DNA of 64,000 bases, taken from assembly GCF_010093535.1 (NCBI RefSeq), contig NW_022985211.1:39766-103765 (forward strand). The letters are read 5' to 3'. The DNA is from Lindgomyces ingoldianus. Lineage: Eukaryota; Ascomycota; Dothideomycetes; Pleosporales; Lindgomycetaceae. Below, piece by piece: positions 36,108 to 46,769 of this stretch (within the stretch, counting starts at the first letter, position 1; the number at the start of each line of letters is the position of its first letter). The translations under genes were made by a program, and so were the position numbers. Under the pieces are notes generated by a model, which ran no database searches, had not been told where the DNA came from, and saw nothing but the letters and a program-made list of their open reading frames with translations.

Positions 36108-38222
36108 CTGTGTTTTAGCGTGTAATGCACGGCCTCGCGTAATGCACGGTTCTGCGCGAAGCTGTCAAAACTTCAACTACCTCTCTCTCAACTAATATAG
36201 GCAGTATTAAGGCCGCTTTAGAGTCGCTAAAATCACTAAAACCTAGAGAATTACTAAATTATGCTGCAGTAGCTAGGCAGTATGGCGTTAATTAATCTAC
36301 GCTCTTAAGGCGTTACTAACGCGTTACCCGCCCGCGCGCAGAGAAACTTGAAAATTAGCAACTACTTAGCCTAGTGCAGGAGAAAGAGCTAGTAGAGTAT
36401 ATTAATAGGCTTTACGCAAGAGGTCTATCCCCTTTAAGACAGATAATTTAAAATTTTATAACAGAAATAGGTAGTAGGTAAGCTAGCAAGAGCTAGGTTA
36501 ATTAATTTATTAAGAGGCACTCTATTAACCTATTATCTTAATAGACATCTAGCATAGACGCTGCGCGTAACAAAGCTAACTTAGCATTTAAGTACTTACT
36601 ATATTTTAAGCTTGTATGCAAAAAAATTAAGCAATATAGCATAGAACCACAGCATACCTATAATATAGATAAAAAGGGCTTTCTAATTAGGGTACTATTA
36701 AAAATAAAGCAAATCTTCTCTAGATAGTAGTATAAGTAAGGTATTAAGCAGCAGCTTATACAGGATAGCAATTACAAGTAGATTATAATAATAGCCTACA
36801 TCTATGCTAACAGCAGCTCTTTTACACCTGCGCTAATCTACTAAGCTGTTTTTAACTATATATAAGACTCTTAGCTACAGGATTTTAACCCTTTTAAGTA
36901 TTAAGCTTTCTTTGCCTTATTACTTACAGGTTAGATAAATAATAAACTAGGCCTAGTATAGCTTAAACATGTGTTTAATTGCAAGACTAAAGTAAAGGTG
37001 TAATAAGCGTACTAACTTTTGTTCCTAGATAGTTATAAATTGCATGTTTTAATAGAGTTTATTAAGTACTGCAACAATAATAAGATCCTCCTAGCTGTAT
37101 ACCTACTGCATGCAACCTATACGCTGCAGCCTTTTAATGTCTACATGTTTAAACCTCTCTTGTTAGCCTACTTAGCTAAGCTAGCTAGCTTTATAGATAG
37201 ATGCTAAGGACTATTATTAATTAAAAAAAGGGACTTCTATAGCATGTTTAATAAGGCCTAGAAAACATTCTTTAAGCATAAAACTATCTTTAGTGCTTTT
37301 AAAGTAACTAGTTTATTACTATTTAAGCTACAGGTAGTTTTAGATTAATTTTGCTATAGGCAGAAGAAGCAACTATCCTCTAGTAAGAGCACTAGCTTAG
37401 CGCTTAGTGCAAAGGATTAGAAGAGAGTTAAAGGCCTTTTAGACAAGGTTGTTAGTAATCTCTATAAGAGAGATATATAAGAGCTTAAAAAGACTGTCTA
37501 GTTATTCTTAGTGCGTTGCATCCTCCTCTAGCGTAAGCTTAAGCAGGTTAAAGATGCGCTAATTAATAAGAAGAAGCGCCGCCAGCGTAGCAAGCCTCTC
37601 CTACTAGAAGTACCTCTAGAATATTATAGTAGTGCGACCTTCTAGTCCCTAAACAAGGTCTAAAAAGCACATAATTGTTAGGCATAAAGAGATGCTAAAA
37701 AAAAGGCTTTATAGCTTTAAAAATAAAAGAAAGCAAAGCGTAAGAAAGTAGAGAAAGCTAAAAAGGCACGCGCAGTTAAAGGGAAGAGGCATAGAGTAGC
37801 AATAGCAAAGAAGGCTTACCTGCAAGAGCTTAAGACAAAAGCAGCTTAACAAGAAGAGGCAGAGCTTACCTAGCAGGTTAATTAACAGCTTAAAAATAAC
37901 CTCTAGCAGGTAACAAAGGGCAAGCAGAAAGCTCCTACGCCTATTGCTAGTACGCTAGAGGATTTTAATAATAATGCAGCATTAAATAAAGAGAGGGAGC
38001 CAGCATTAGGCAGGACTTAACATAGCAGGCAAATTAACCTCCCTATAAGGTATCGCACGTAAATTATTGCTAGGAATAGAATTTATAGCATTTAATTAGT
38101 ATTTCAACAAAAAATCTATATAATTTATAATTTGTGTGAGTCTCTAGAGCTTTAAAAGTAAAAGGCGCGGATTGCCAAAATTGTGCATTACGCGAGGCCG
38201 TGCATTACGCGCTAAAACATGG
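36108..38222 (+). mobile_element. pogo-like element K (complete)
   Basis: 2115 bp with TA at 36106-36107 and 38223-38224. TIRs: CTGTGTTTTAGCGTGTAATG at left; right end mirrors it as CGCGCTAAAACATGG. Each TIR contains the motif CGTAATGCACGG (or its mutated form) twice, a likely transposase-binding pair. It is inserted in the right TIR of J, and its TIRs are barely mutated. Confidence 0.88.
36200..38110 (+). pseudogene. pogo-family transposase with CENP-B type DNA-binding region (K)
   Basis: N-terminal psq-type helix-turn-helix near 36210-36310 (LNYAAVARQYGVN, stop, STLKALL); CENP-B-like segment about 36345-36600 (QEKELVEYINRLYARGLSPL in adjoining frames). DDE block around 37016-37160: FLDSYKLHVLIEFIKYCNNN and later HATYTLQPFNVYMFKPL; the 62-codon ORF at 37019 is only this fragment. 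Long basic tail with KAKRKKVEKAKKARAVKGK-like runs at 37720-37860. TAG/TAA at Gln codons and a few shifts inactivate it, but it is the best preserved transposase here. Confidence 0.85.
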
Positions 38223-38224
38223 TA

Positions 38225-38449
38225 GGCATATTTAACACCTATGACACTAGAAAAGTTGTTAGTATAGGTTTTTATATGTATATTTATAGCTTTAACTTCT
38301 AATAACTAGTTACTACAGTATTTGCAAGTGTACATAGTTAAATTTACAAAAAGTTACGTTTTCTATAGGGAAACGCACGCGCACGCGAACGTTAAGATGT
38401 TGCTAAGAAAATCCCCTAATTTTTGCATACAATAGATACAGAGTGTTGG
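38225..38449. repeat. Right TIR of element J (main part)
   Basis: Reverse complement of 11565-11790 with RIP-type differences. The last ten bases of the TIR (GTTGGTGTCC) lie at 42816-42825 beyond the D4/L insertion. Confidence 0.7.
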
Positions 38450-38829
38450 TGTCAGATTGAAGCACTGTTTCTAGGCTTCCTGAGATGAATGATGGGTTTA
38501 GATATGATGTATGGGATGATGATTTATTGTATTGATTTTTCGATCCTTTTTCTGCTCTGCTCGTGTTGCTCGGCTTTTGTTTTTCCGGTCCGAGTCTACG
38601 GCAGACTGTTAGCTGGTGAAGGGAAAAAACTAATCGCTAATCGCTTAGGAGCATTTTAGGTATGAAACACTATAGTATTTTACTAGGCAAAACATACTAT
38701 AACGCATTTGTACAATGTTTTTTAAAAATCTAAGAAGTAAAGGGTTGTTTCACGTGACTGTATTGCAACTGCCCTCTATAGTAACTGCCTTCACTACAGC
38801 GTTGTACAATAATTGTAGATACTCACCGC

Positions 38830-38903
38830 CACCACCACTCTTCCACATCTACTACTACTACAGCAGTAGCAGCAACAACAACAGCAACAACAGCAACAAC
38901 AGT

Positions 38904-38934
<31 letters not shown>

Positions 38935-38942
38935 GCAGTAAC

Positions 38943-38982
<40 letters not shown>

Positions 38983-39600
38983 TAAGCATTAAGTTTATAG
39001 TATTCTAATTACTCTTATTATACAAAGCTAACACTTAAAATAAAGCTTTTATTCTTTATAATGCTACTGTTGCTGCTGCTAACTAAGCTAGCGCTAATGT
39101 TAATCCTGTCCTACATGTAGGACAGCAGCAGCTAGCCCTACTAGCTTATAGTCCACAGGCCTGTGCATTACTAGCCCTTCTAGGGCAAGATGTAGAGTTT
39201 ATATATAGCAGTATATCCCCTTATTAAATAGCTTTGCATAGGCCTTTATATATTAACACTATCCTTATACAATCTTGCAGAAGGGCAGTGGACAACCTGT
39301 GCAGCGCATGCTATGGCGCTGTCTTAGGCCCACAACTGTTCCTAAAGTGCTGCTGCGCTAAGGGGCACTTTAGTAAAGCATATAGTAATTATAAATAGCA
39401 TAACTATACTAGTTGCTGCTCTATAAGAAAAGGGGGTAATAATAAGCTAGCTAGTAGACCTCTGCGTTTAGGCTATAACTTAAAGATTAGTAGTGCTAGT
39501 AATAGTTTACAGTAGTAGCTTATTCTTATTAAGGATAAACTTGCTAGGGCTTTAGCTAATAATGTAATAGTTCTAGCTTAAAGTATATATAATATTTCTT
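38830..39600 (+). pseudogene. Cys-rich protein reading frame in L (DUF3716-like?)
   Basis: Around 39270-39440 the plus frame reads QSCRRAVDNLCSACYGAVL, then LFLKCCCAKGHFSKAYSNYK, a stop and HNYTSCCSIRK. The two Tyr residues are in codons (TAT) that RIP makes from TGT, giving a C-x2-C ... C-x2-C ... C cluster preceded by a polar Asn/Gln/Ser tract. That arrangement is reminiscent of the fungal DUF3716 cysteine cluster; I offer this as a possibility only. Further plus-strand readable blocks follow to about 42580 in other frames, so L may have coded for a large protein. Confidence 0.45.
38860..38982 (+). repeat. CAR/AAC then (AAT)n trinucleotide tract
   Basis: Runs of CAA/CAG/AAC triplets followed by about 14 AAT triplets. 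In one frame they encode a Ser/Asn-rich stretch within a 97-codon ORF (38715-39008). The AAT run may be a RIP-altered or expanded part of a Gln/Asn/Ser-rich coding tract of element L. Confidence 0.85.
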
Positions 39601-42600
39601 TTAAAAGTAGTAGAGCGCCTTAGCTATAAAGGTTGTCTATAGCACCTAGCTATGTAGAGATGTCTGTAGCACTTAGTTAAGGCCTATACTTCTGCGCAGT
39701 AACTAGGACAAGTAGCTGTTAAATAGTAAAACTAAACTAAGCAAGTAAATAGAAAAAATAAATTAAATTATTATATAAAACATACTACTTCTTAATACTA
39801 TAAAGCTAATAGGGCACTTAAGAATTAACATTAAATAGTTAAGATAGTGCCTACTTATAATTATATAAAAGCATTTTTTTATCTTTTTTATTTTTAATAA
39901 AGCTTAATTTTTACTTAACTCTTTTTCTTTTTACTAGCTTCTTCTCTTTCTTAACTTTAGTCTACTTAGTAAAAGGTTTATATAAAAAGATCTTATTCTA
40001 AGCTACTATAGTTGCCTTATATACTAGGTATAGAGTTATGCTTTAGTTGCCTTTTTTAAAGTATCTACTTTTTAGTAAGTCTTTAATTATATAATAATTT
40101 TTAGTACTTTTTAGAAGATGTGTAACATAATCTTTACTAATATTTATAACAAAATATAGTTTAGAATAGCCTTTAGTAATTAAGAAATTAAATTATATAA
40201 GCTTTTTAAAAAGGCTATTTTTAATAAACTTAGTATAGCTTATAAAAGGCGCGTTCTAAAGCTATATCTAGGTCTAATCTACTATGTATTAGATATTAGC
40301 TAATATATAAAAGGGTATTGTACATAGCTATTTAATACTATTAATTTACTTATGCTTATTAATTACCTTATATTATATAAAGTAAAAAATTATAAGAATA
40401 AAAAGCTTAGCTATTATATAGCCTTAAATAAAAAGTAAAGATGTACACTAGATTAACTACTAACATGCTAATTCTACTAGTGTACATAAAGCAGCTTATA
40501 TAAAAAAAATAAACATTTCTTTTTTTACACTTTTAAGTATATTCTTTAGACAGATTATCTCTTCTTTGTCTTATATAATTTATGTAGGTGTAAGAGGTTA
40601 AATTTAAACACTATAGTCTAAATAAAACTTATATTTAGTAGACTACTTACTATAAGACTATTTTATAGTAAAATAAAACTTATCTTAGGCACTTATAGTA
40701 ATAATAGATTATATGTTGTATAAAAAAAAGAACTAAAAAAAAACTAAAAAAAAAACTATAAAAAATTTAAATGTACTGTAAAAAAAATAAAAGCTTAGTT
40801 ACTACATCTACATAAATCTACTAAGCTAGATTAAAATTAATAGGTATTTTTTTACTAAAGTTAGTTTTAAAATTAACATTTTAAACTATGTTTTAATTAT
40901 TTTAGTTAAATTAAATACTTTTATATTAAGCATATTATATAAAACTTTACTTACTAATTTTACACTCTAATAAGTAACTTAAGTAAAAATAGTACAGGCT
41001 AAAAACTATTCTAGATATAGTATTATGCTTTTGCTTAAAGCTAAAGATAAACATCTAGATATAGTGTTATATAATCTTAAAAGTTAGAGTAAGCTGCAGC
41101 TATGCTGTTAAATCTAAGCAAATCTAGTACCCTATTGCACTACTAAAGTGTATCCTGTAGAAGGTAAGCATTTATATTTTAACTATTAACTCTTTTTTTA
41201 ATTATATAAAGCTAATTAGCATTAAATAAAAAAGCCTAGTTCTAGACATAAGCTCTAGAATAGTAATAAAGCATAAAAGGCTTTCTAACTACGCTGTTTA
41301 GACAGTTCTTTTGCCTTTAAATTAAATATGTGTTTTATAGTTATATAAAGCTATATAGTTTCTTATAAAGTATAAAAATATATATAGTATAAATAGTAAG
41401 CTAATTAGCTAAGCTATTTTTTAAAAAAAAGCCTTAGGTTTAAAAGTAGTAAAAGTAATCCTACTTAAAGTAAAATAAAGTAATAAGTATTATACAAAAT
41501 ACTAACTTACTAATAAAAAAAAAAGCCTTTTAAAAGTTACTACTACTAAGCTTTAATCTACTAATTTAATGTACTTATGCTATAAAGGTAGCACTAATTA
41601 AATAAAAGCTTAGGCTCTGTAAACTTTTAAAGCTAGTAATAAGCATTTACTAGTATAACTATCTCTATTCTTTAATTAAATTATATAAAATATAGTTACT
41701 ACTTTATTTTTTTAAGTGTCTTAAAAAACTAGCAAAGGCAGCTAATAGTAGTGTAGGCAGAGATTCTAACATAAATCTATACAATGTATTATAAGTACGT
41801 GTTAATACATGTATAGATCTCTACGCTGTATAGTTTTAGCTTACTATAGCTATTAATAGACTAGATAAAGTTTAGGCTAGAAACAATATACTCTTTATAG
41901 TGTTACTACAGGTCGCGCTTGCAGCGCTCTACTGCCTTATAGTTTATTATATAATAGATGTAAAATAACTAGTTCTATGTAAGAATATAGCTATGTTAAT
42001 AAAAGTGTGTATAAAAATACTTTTACTTATACTTATTAATAACACCTTTTTTTAGCTTTTAACTAATAAGTTGTTATATAAGCTTATTTATTTACTAGCT
42101 TTATTTAACACTTTACACTTTTTTATGTAATCTAAGCTTAAATTAAAGTTATATAAGTGTATATTTTCTAATTTAGAAGCTTTTATTATGTAGTACATAA
42201 AGCATATTTAAATTTTTAAGCCTAACTTTAAAGAATAGTACTTAAATTTAATTCTTAACTTTATTTTTAACCTTAGTAGAAAAGTGTTGCCTTACATTCT
42301 ATATTTAAAACTGCTGCTTAATTATATAAGAAGTAACATAGACTTAAAACTTTTTAAAAAAGTAAGTAGCTATCTGCGCGTATGTAACACCTTTATAGAA
42401 AAGCTTAAGTAGATAGAGTTAGTATAGTTTAAGGTTAATCTTAGGACGTCCTTCTATGTCGCCACTATATTAGTAAGCACTTGTACAATGTAACTATTTA
42501 GAAGACGCTTACTAGGCATTATAAAATTAACATGTATAAATGTGTATAAAATAATTATAAAGTTGTAAGTAGCTAAAGGCTACAATTACATGCGGGGTAA
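39600..42600 (+). pseudogene. Remaining coding body of L, unrecognised
   Basis: Plus-strand blocks that read long distances with only Gln-type stops occur at about 40200-40830 and 41700-42590. They sit in different frames, so frameshifts or introns lie between. No DDE, RT or helicase motif was recognised. Confidence 0.35.
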
Positions 42601-42825
42601 AGAATTTTCAAATTGGTGATTAGTTTTTTCCCTTCACCAGCTAACAGTCCGCCGTACGAGTCCCTCGCGCACTAGCCCTATGCGCGACCAGCTTGCAAAA
42701 TGCTGCAACATGCAGCAATTTGCAGCAACATACTGTTCGAGCTTGTTGCTCGTACTATGTAGCAGCTTTCGTCCAGCGTTCCTCCTGTCTTGACAGTAGG
42801 TGCGCATATCTGACAGTTGGTGTCC

Positions 42826-43271
42826 TTGTTTGAAAGAAACCTCCTTCTCGCAATCAAACAAGGTGTGGTGGAGCTTTCCCACGTGGATATTCTTATTAGG
42901 TAATAGATATTGTTCGGAACCCGCGACTCTTTTGTATAAGCCTATCCTGCAGAGTCTAGAGTCTAGACTCGTCAACTTCCTCTCCCCTAGGCGCAGCGTA
43001 AGTCATCATCACGAAAGAGGAAGACAGGCCCATTACTCCTATCCAGGTGAGAGACCAGGTGCCGTTTGAAATCCGTATCTCCAGACCTTACATAACCATA
43101 GATCTCGATCTATAAGACTTTCTTAGGTGCACAACTTTGCATAGAACAGACGTTAGAGCTTAATATTAGCTAATTATTACCTTTTTTAGTTAATAGTGCC
43201 TAATAATAAGTTTTAACTAACTAGAAGCTAGAAGCTAAGATAGTAGCAGAATAATATTTACTAAGTTTATA
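42826..43271. other. Low-RIP single-copy-like DNA right of element J
   Basis: Normal composition to about 43110, then increasingly AT-rich up to A4. Contains a perfect 10-bp inverted repeat CCTTGTTTGA...TCAAACAAGG at 42824-42863. An 89-codon ORF at 42800 starts inside D4 and is not credible. No gene is supported. Confidence 0.5.
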
Positions 43272-44371
43272 ACGTACCTAACAGGTTAGCCGGCCACACA
43301 GGTTAGCCGGCTACTTTTGCCAAGCCCCTACTAAACTCTACCTATCTATATAATGCCTTAACAACAACACTAGATTAAATCTTCTAAAGAACATTAAATA
43401 TAGCTTACTTTTTAGGCTTTTAAATAAGACTGAAAACTTTTCTTATAACACACTATAGCTATTTATAATGTTTTTTTACATAACACTAAGTAATTAACGC
43501 GCTAGACAGCTTTTATAAGTAGAATACTAGCTTAAATTAAGGAATTTAACTAAGCTTAAGAAAAAGGTAGTTATTAAGTACATACTTAAGCTTATTACAC
43601 GCAGATTTCCTTTTAGGCTTATAGCTATAGCTAATATAGCTAATTTCTTACGCGTAGAGCGTAATCTAGGCTAGGTTAGCTTAAACTAGCCTAGTATGTA
43701 AGTTAAGCACTGCCCTAAGTTTATAATAAAGTTTAATTATAAGTATAATTATAAAAAAGCGCTTTATAAGAATCTAAAGGTTATCTAAAGCTAGTTTTAC
43801 CTAGTAGCTAATATAAAAGCTAAGTATAGTATTTAAGATAAAGATATATATAACTTTAATAAGTTAAGCTTTATAATAGGCTAAATATTAACTAGAGCAG
43901 TTATTATAGCTTTAAAAAAAATAAAAATAGCTAAAAGTAATATAGCAAAGTAATAATAAGTAGATAATAGTTAAAGCATTAATATAATAAAGTAGGCTAT
44001 TTTACCCTTTATTATTTTTAAAGTCTGCTATTACTTTTTTACTTAGTATAAAAAAAATCTACCTTAGAACTAGGTTATTATAGTCTTTAAAAACAGCTAG
44101 ATAATAAATAAGCTTAGGCTGCAGTAGTTAAAGCACTTTAATAAGTATATAAAAAAAAAGTTATAAGCGCTTATTAGCATTTTATTATTAATAGCTATAA
44201 AAGCTATAACTTACTTAATTTCTAGTAGTACTATAAAAAACAAAAATTTATTACTATTTATATGCCTCTACACTTATTACACCTTTTATAGCCTTTTAAT
44301 GTAGGTTGTTTTACCCCTTTAAAAAAGGTGTAAAAGCGCTAAGCTAAAATTTTTATATATAACTAGATTAC
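43272..44371 (+). mobile_element. N-terminal half of a pogo family A element (A4), cut at 44371
   Basis: TA at 43270-43271, TIR ACGTACCTAACAGGTTAGCC with the same 20-bp internal duplication as A2. Colinear with A1 up to the sequence CTAGATTACT (A1 position about 6196), then abruptly continues as reversed copia coding sequence. Includes the catalytic block LLINSYKSYNLL...YMPLHLLHLL near 44185-44310. Confidence 0.87.
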
Positions 44372-46769
44372 TAACTTAAAAAATTTAAAAAAGCTACGCT
44401 TCTTAAGTAACTTAGTAAGCTTTAAATACTAAAGCTTAAGTATGTTTTTAAGCTTATATAAAGTATTAAGAAGTTAGAAAGCTTACTAAAAGTAACAGTA
44501 GCCTTGTAGAAGTTTATAATACGCTAGGGTTAAAACTTAGGCGTTAATAAACGTGTTAATATTGTTATATTATTACATAAATAGGCTAAATAAGGCTATA
44601 ATAGCAATAAGCGCTTTAAAGACATGTGCTGCTAGAGTAGTAGCATATAGTTTAGCTATAGTAACCTAGAGGTTACCTTAGATGTAGAGATTAGCTTTAA
44701 ATTTAGTTAAAAAACCTTTAGCATTAAATTTATACTTATATACTTATTTCAAAGGTATTACTTAAGCATTTATATTCTTTATAATAAAGACTAGCTTAAA
44801 TAGTTTTTTTAATAAAAGTTTATAAATTTAATCTTCATAGCATGATTCTAGCTGTTTTAAAATTAGTAGTAGTGCACTTTATAGTAAGTTTTAGGCATAA
44901 AAAGTAGATAATCCTAATAAAAAGCTTTAAAAGTAATAGTAGTAAGTTTAGTAAAGTCTTTAATAAAGCCTAATGCAAAGGCATAATACTAGCTAGATAG
45001 TTTAGTAGTAGTTTATATAAGTATAGTAGTGTATTATTAACACCTTGGCTTGCTTTCTTCTTTTACAATGTTTAATTTATTAATAGCAGCTGTGCTTCTA
45101 GTAGAGCTTAGTCTAGTAAAGTTCTAAAGCTAGATGCAAGAGATAAAGTTAGCTTTTTTAAAAATGTTTTAAAACTTATAATTAATTATAGCTATATGCT
45201 AAGTAGTTTTAGCTTACTTAAAATACTTATTATTAGTTTTAAAGTTTATAGTTGTGTTACTTATGTTGCGTTTTGCTAAAAGTTTAACCTTCTAGCTAGC
45301 ACAGCAGAAGGATATATATAGACAGATAGCTGTACGCGACACATCCCCTAGCTTAAACAGTGGAAAAAGAGAGGTAAATTAACCTTAACACACTCTTCTA
45401 GCCTAAGCAACAGAACTTAGAGACAGGTCTAAATACAAGGTAGTCTTTATAATAGGCGCACTGCCTAAATGCTCTTTGCTAAACGTAGGAATTAAACACA
45501 CAGTGCTTAGGGATAATGCAATCCTACTAGTAGAGTAGGGAGAGCAGGGGTGTGAAAATTTTTGTACGCTAACTATCTACACTACGCTGCAAACTAGGCT
45601 TATAACTGTTGCGTTTTGCTAAAAGGTCAACCTCCTAGCTAGCACAGCAGAAGGATATATATAGACGGATAGCTGTACGCGACAACTTACTTATAAATAA
45701 CCTTTAATAACTAATAGTATTTTATTATTAAAGCTATTATCTAGAATGTTACCTAAGTTATTTTAAAAGACTAAGTTAATATTAGTTTTTTGTTTAAGTT
45801 AACTTTTAACATAGTTTCTAAAGTTATTTTAAAAGAGAGTAGACACTAAAGAGAGCCTAGCTAGCGCTTCTTATACAGCTAATTACTAAATCTTTTATTA
45901 TACTTCTTAAGCTCTAATGGCTTTTCTATAAAGTTAGTGTAATTCTTATTATTTCGAGTATTATTTAGAGTAAGAAAAGTTTTTATAATAATATTATTTT
46001 TAACTACTTATTATAGTAGCGTATATAATGCGCAGTTATTTATTTTATAAAAAGAAGTGTCGTGAAATATAATATTATGTACCTAGTAAACATAGTTATT
46101 TGTTAGATTTTATATCTAATAGATATTTTAAAGGTTGTACCTACATAGATATCTAATAAAAGCTTATAGCATAAGGTTATTTAACTTTATAGTCTTTTTA
46201 ATAAAAACATATGCCTTAACACTAATTTAGTAAAGGTAACAGTAGTCGAGTCTCTTACTATATAGCATTTTAAATAGTGTCTTCTAATTAAGTAATTAAA
46301 TAAGAGTAGAGTTAAGCATATAACTTATAAGACTAAATATAGTGTTTTTAAAAGATTTTAAAAATTTACTAATGTAGATAAGACTTTAAGCTTAAATAAT
46401 AAGTATTTAGCTTAAGTGTTTAGCTACTTTATTAGCTTCTAGTGTATATAGTAGCGCTAACTTTAGAGTAATGCCTTATTTATTATAGAATTCTATAGAG
46501 TCTTTCTTACTTATCTAAATATAGTCTTATTATTACTTTAAAGTAGTGTTATTAAAATATTAAATTAAATTAACACTAGTTTATAAACCTTTTATATATA
46601 ATTAAAAAATTACTGCTTTTTTAAAATAAAGTAATAAATACTAAGTTATACTTTAACTAGGTATAATAAAAGTAGACTACAGAGGTATTTTTATAAATTA
46701 ATAGAGACTAAGGCTTTAGATTTATATAGTACTAATTAATTTTTTTAGTGTCTAGCTTTTAAAGCTAAT
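44372..46769 (-). pseudogene. Ty1/copia pol, upstream part (element N, partner of M)
   Basis: On the minus strand the last readable residues are LYISLKTYLSF (44434-44464, the LYGLKxSP...W region of copia RT) followed by SLLSYLRSVAFLNFLS up to 44372. This is exactly the RT segment expected upstream of FFTNKKLIVYFYINN at 9176. Reading across the two junctions keeps the frame. The 5' part continues left of G2 and is not in the window. TRIM2 is inserted in it. Confidence 0.75.
45264..45684. mobile_element. TRIM retrotransposon TRIM2 (complete, 421 bp)
   Basis: 78-bp direct terminal repeats at 45264-45341 and 45607-45684, beginning TGTTGCG and ending CGCGACA, with perfect TSD ACTTA (45259-45263, 45685-45689). 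Each LTR carries GGATATATATAGAC, a TATA-box candidate on the plus strand. The 265-bp interior is non-coding. The sense strand is uncertain: a purine tract (GCTAGGGGATG) next to the left repeat favours minus, the TATA favours plus. Unrelated in sequence to TRIM1. Confidence 0.85.

Larger units (their letters stand above)
38597..42656 (+). mobile_element. 4.06-kb TIR element L with 6-bp TSD
   Basis: TIRs of 39 bp with one mismatch: TACGGCAGACTGTTAGCTGG at left and its mirror CAGTCCGCCGTA at right. Because the intact D LTR is known, the target duplication is certain: CGAGTC at 38591-38596 and 42657-42662. Termini TAC...GTA with a 6-bp TSD exclude pogo (TA), hAT (8 bp) and typical Mutator (9 bp). 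The combination resembles what has been reported for IS3EU-type elements, but no transposase was recognised to confirm that. The TIRs are nearly free of RIP; the inside is moderately to heavily mutated. Confidence 0.85.
38450..42815 (+). mobile_element. Solo-type LTR, family D, copy D4, split by element L
   Basis: Pieces 38450-38596 and 42663-42815 join into one D LTR. Perfect TSD GTTGG at 38445-38449 and 42816-42820. The minisatellite is short here (about three units). Insertion of L duplicated CGAGTC within it. Confidence 0.88.
11557..42825. mobile_element. Unclassified long-TIR element J, host of the central nest
   Basis: Left end 11557 to about 11800 and right end (42825-42816, 38449-38225, then beyond K to about 36085) are inverted copies of each other for well over 200 bp. 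They share GGACAC at the tip and then CTATTGTAYGCAAAAAT and GGATTTTCTTAGC. After removing insertions J is about 3.4 kb. I found no clear TSD and no recognisable transposase in 11800-13040, 14909-15211 or 34665-36105. The long TIR recalls Mutator-like elements, but this is only resemblance. Confidence 0.6.

Noticed and set aside
38597..38635. TA target duplication for element L, making it pogo-like
   Set aside because: The intact D LTR lacks TA at the site and shows CGAGTC duplicated, so the TSD is 6 bp and the TA belongs to the element ends.
38715..39008. 97-codon ORF with Ser/Asn tail as an independent gene
   Set aside because: Mostly a trinucleotide microsatellite; kept only as part of the degraded coding region of L.
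42634..43069. Two opposite ORFs of 113 and 89 codons
   Set aside because: They overlap each other and run across the ends of L, D4 and J.
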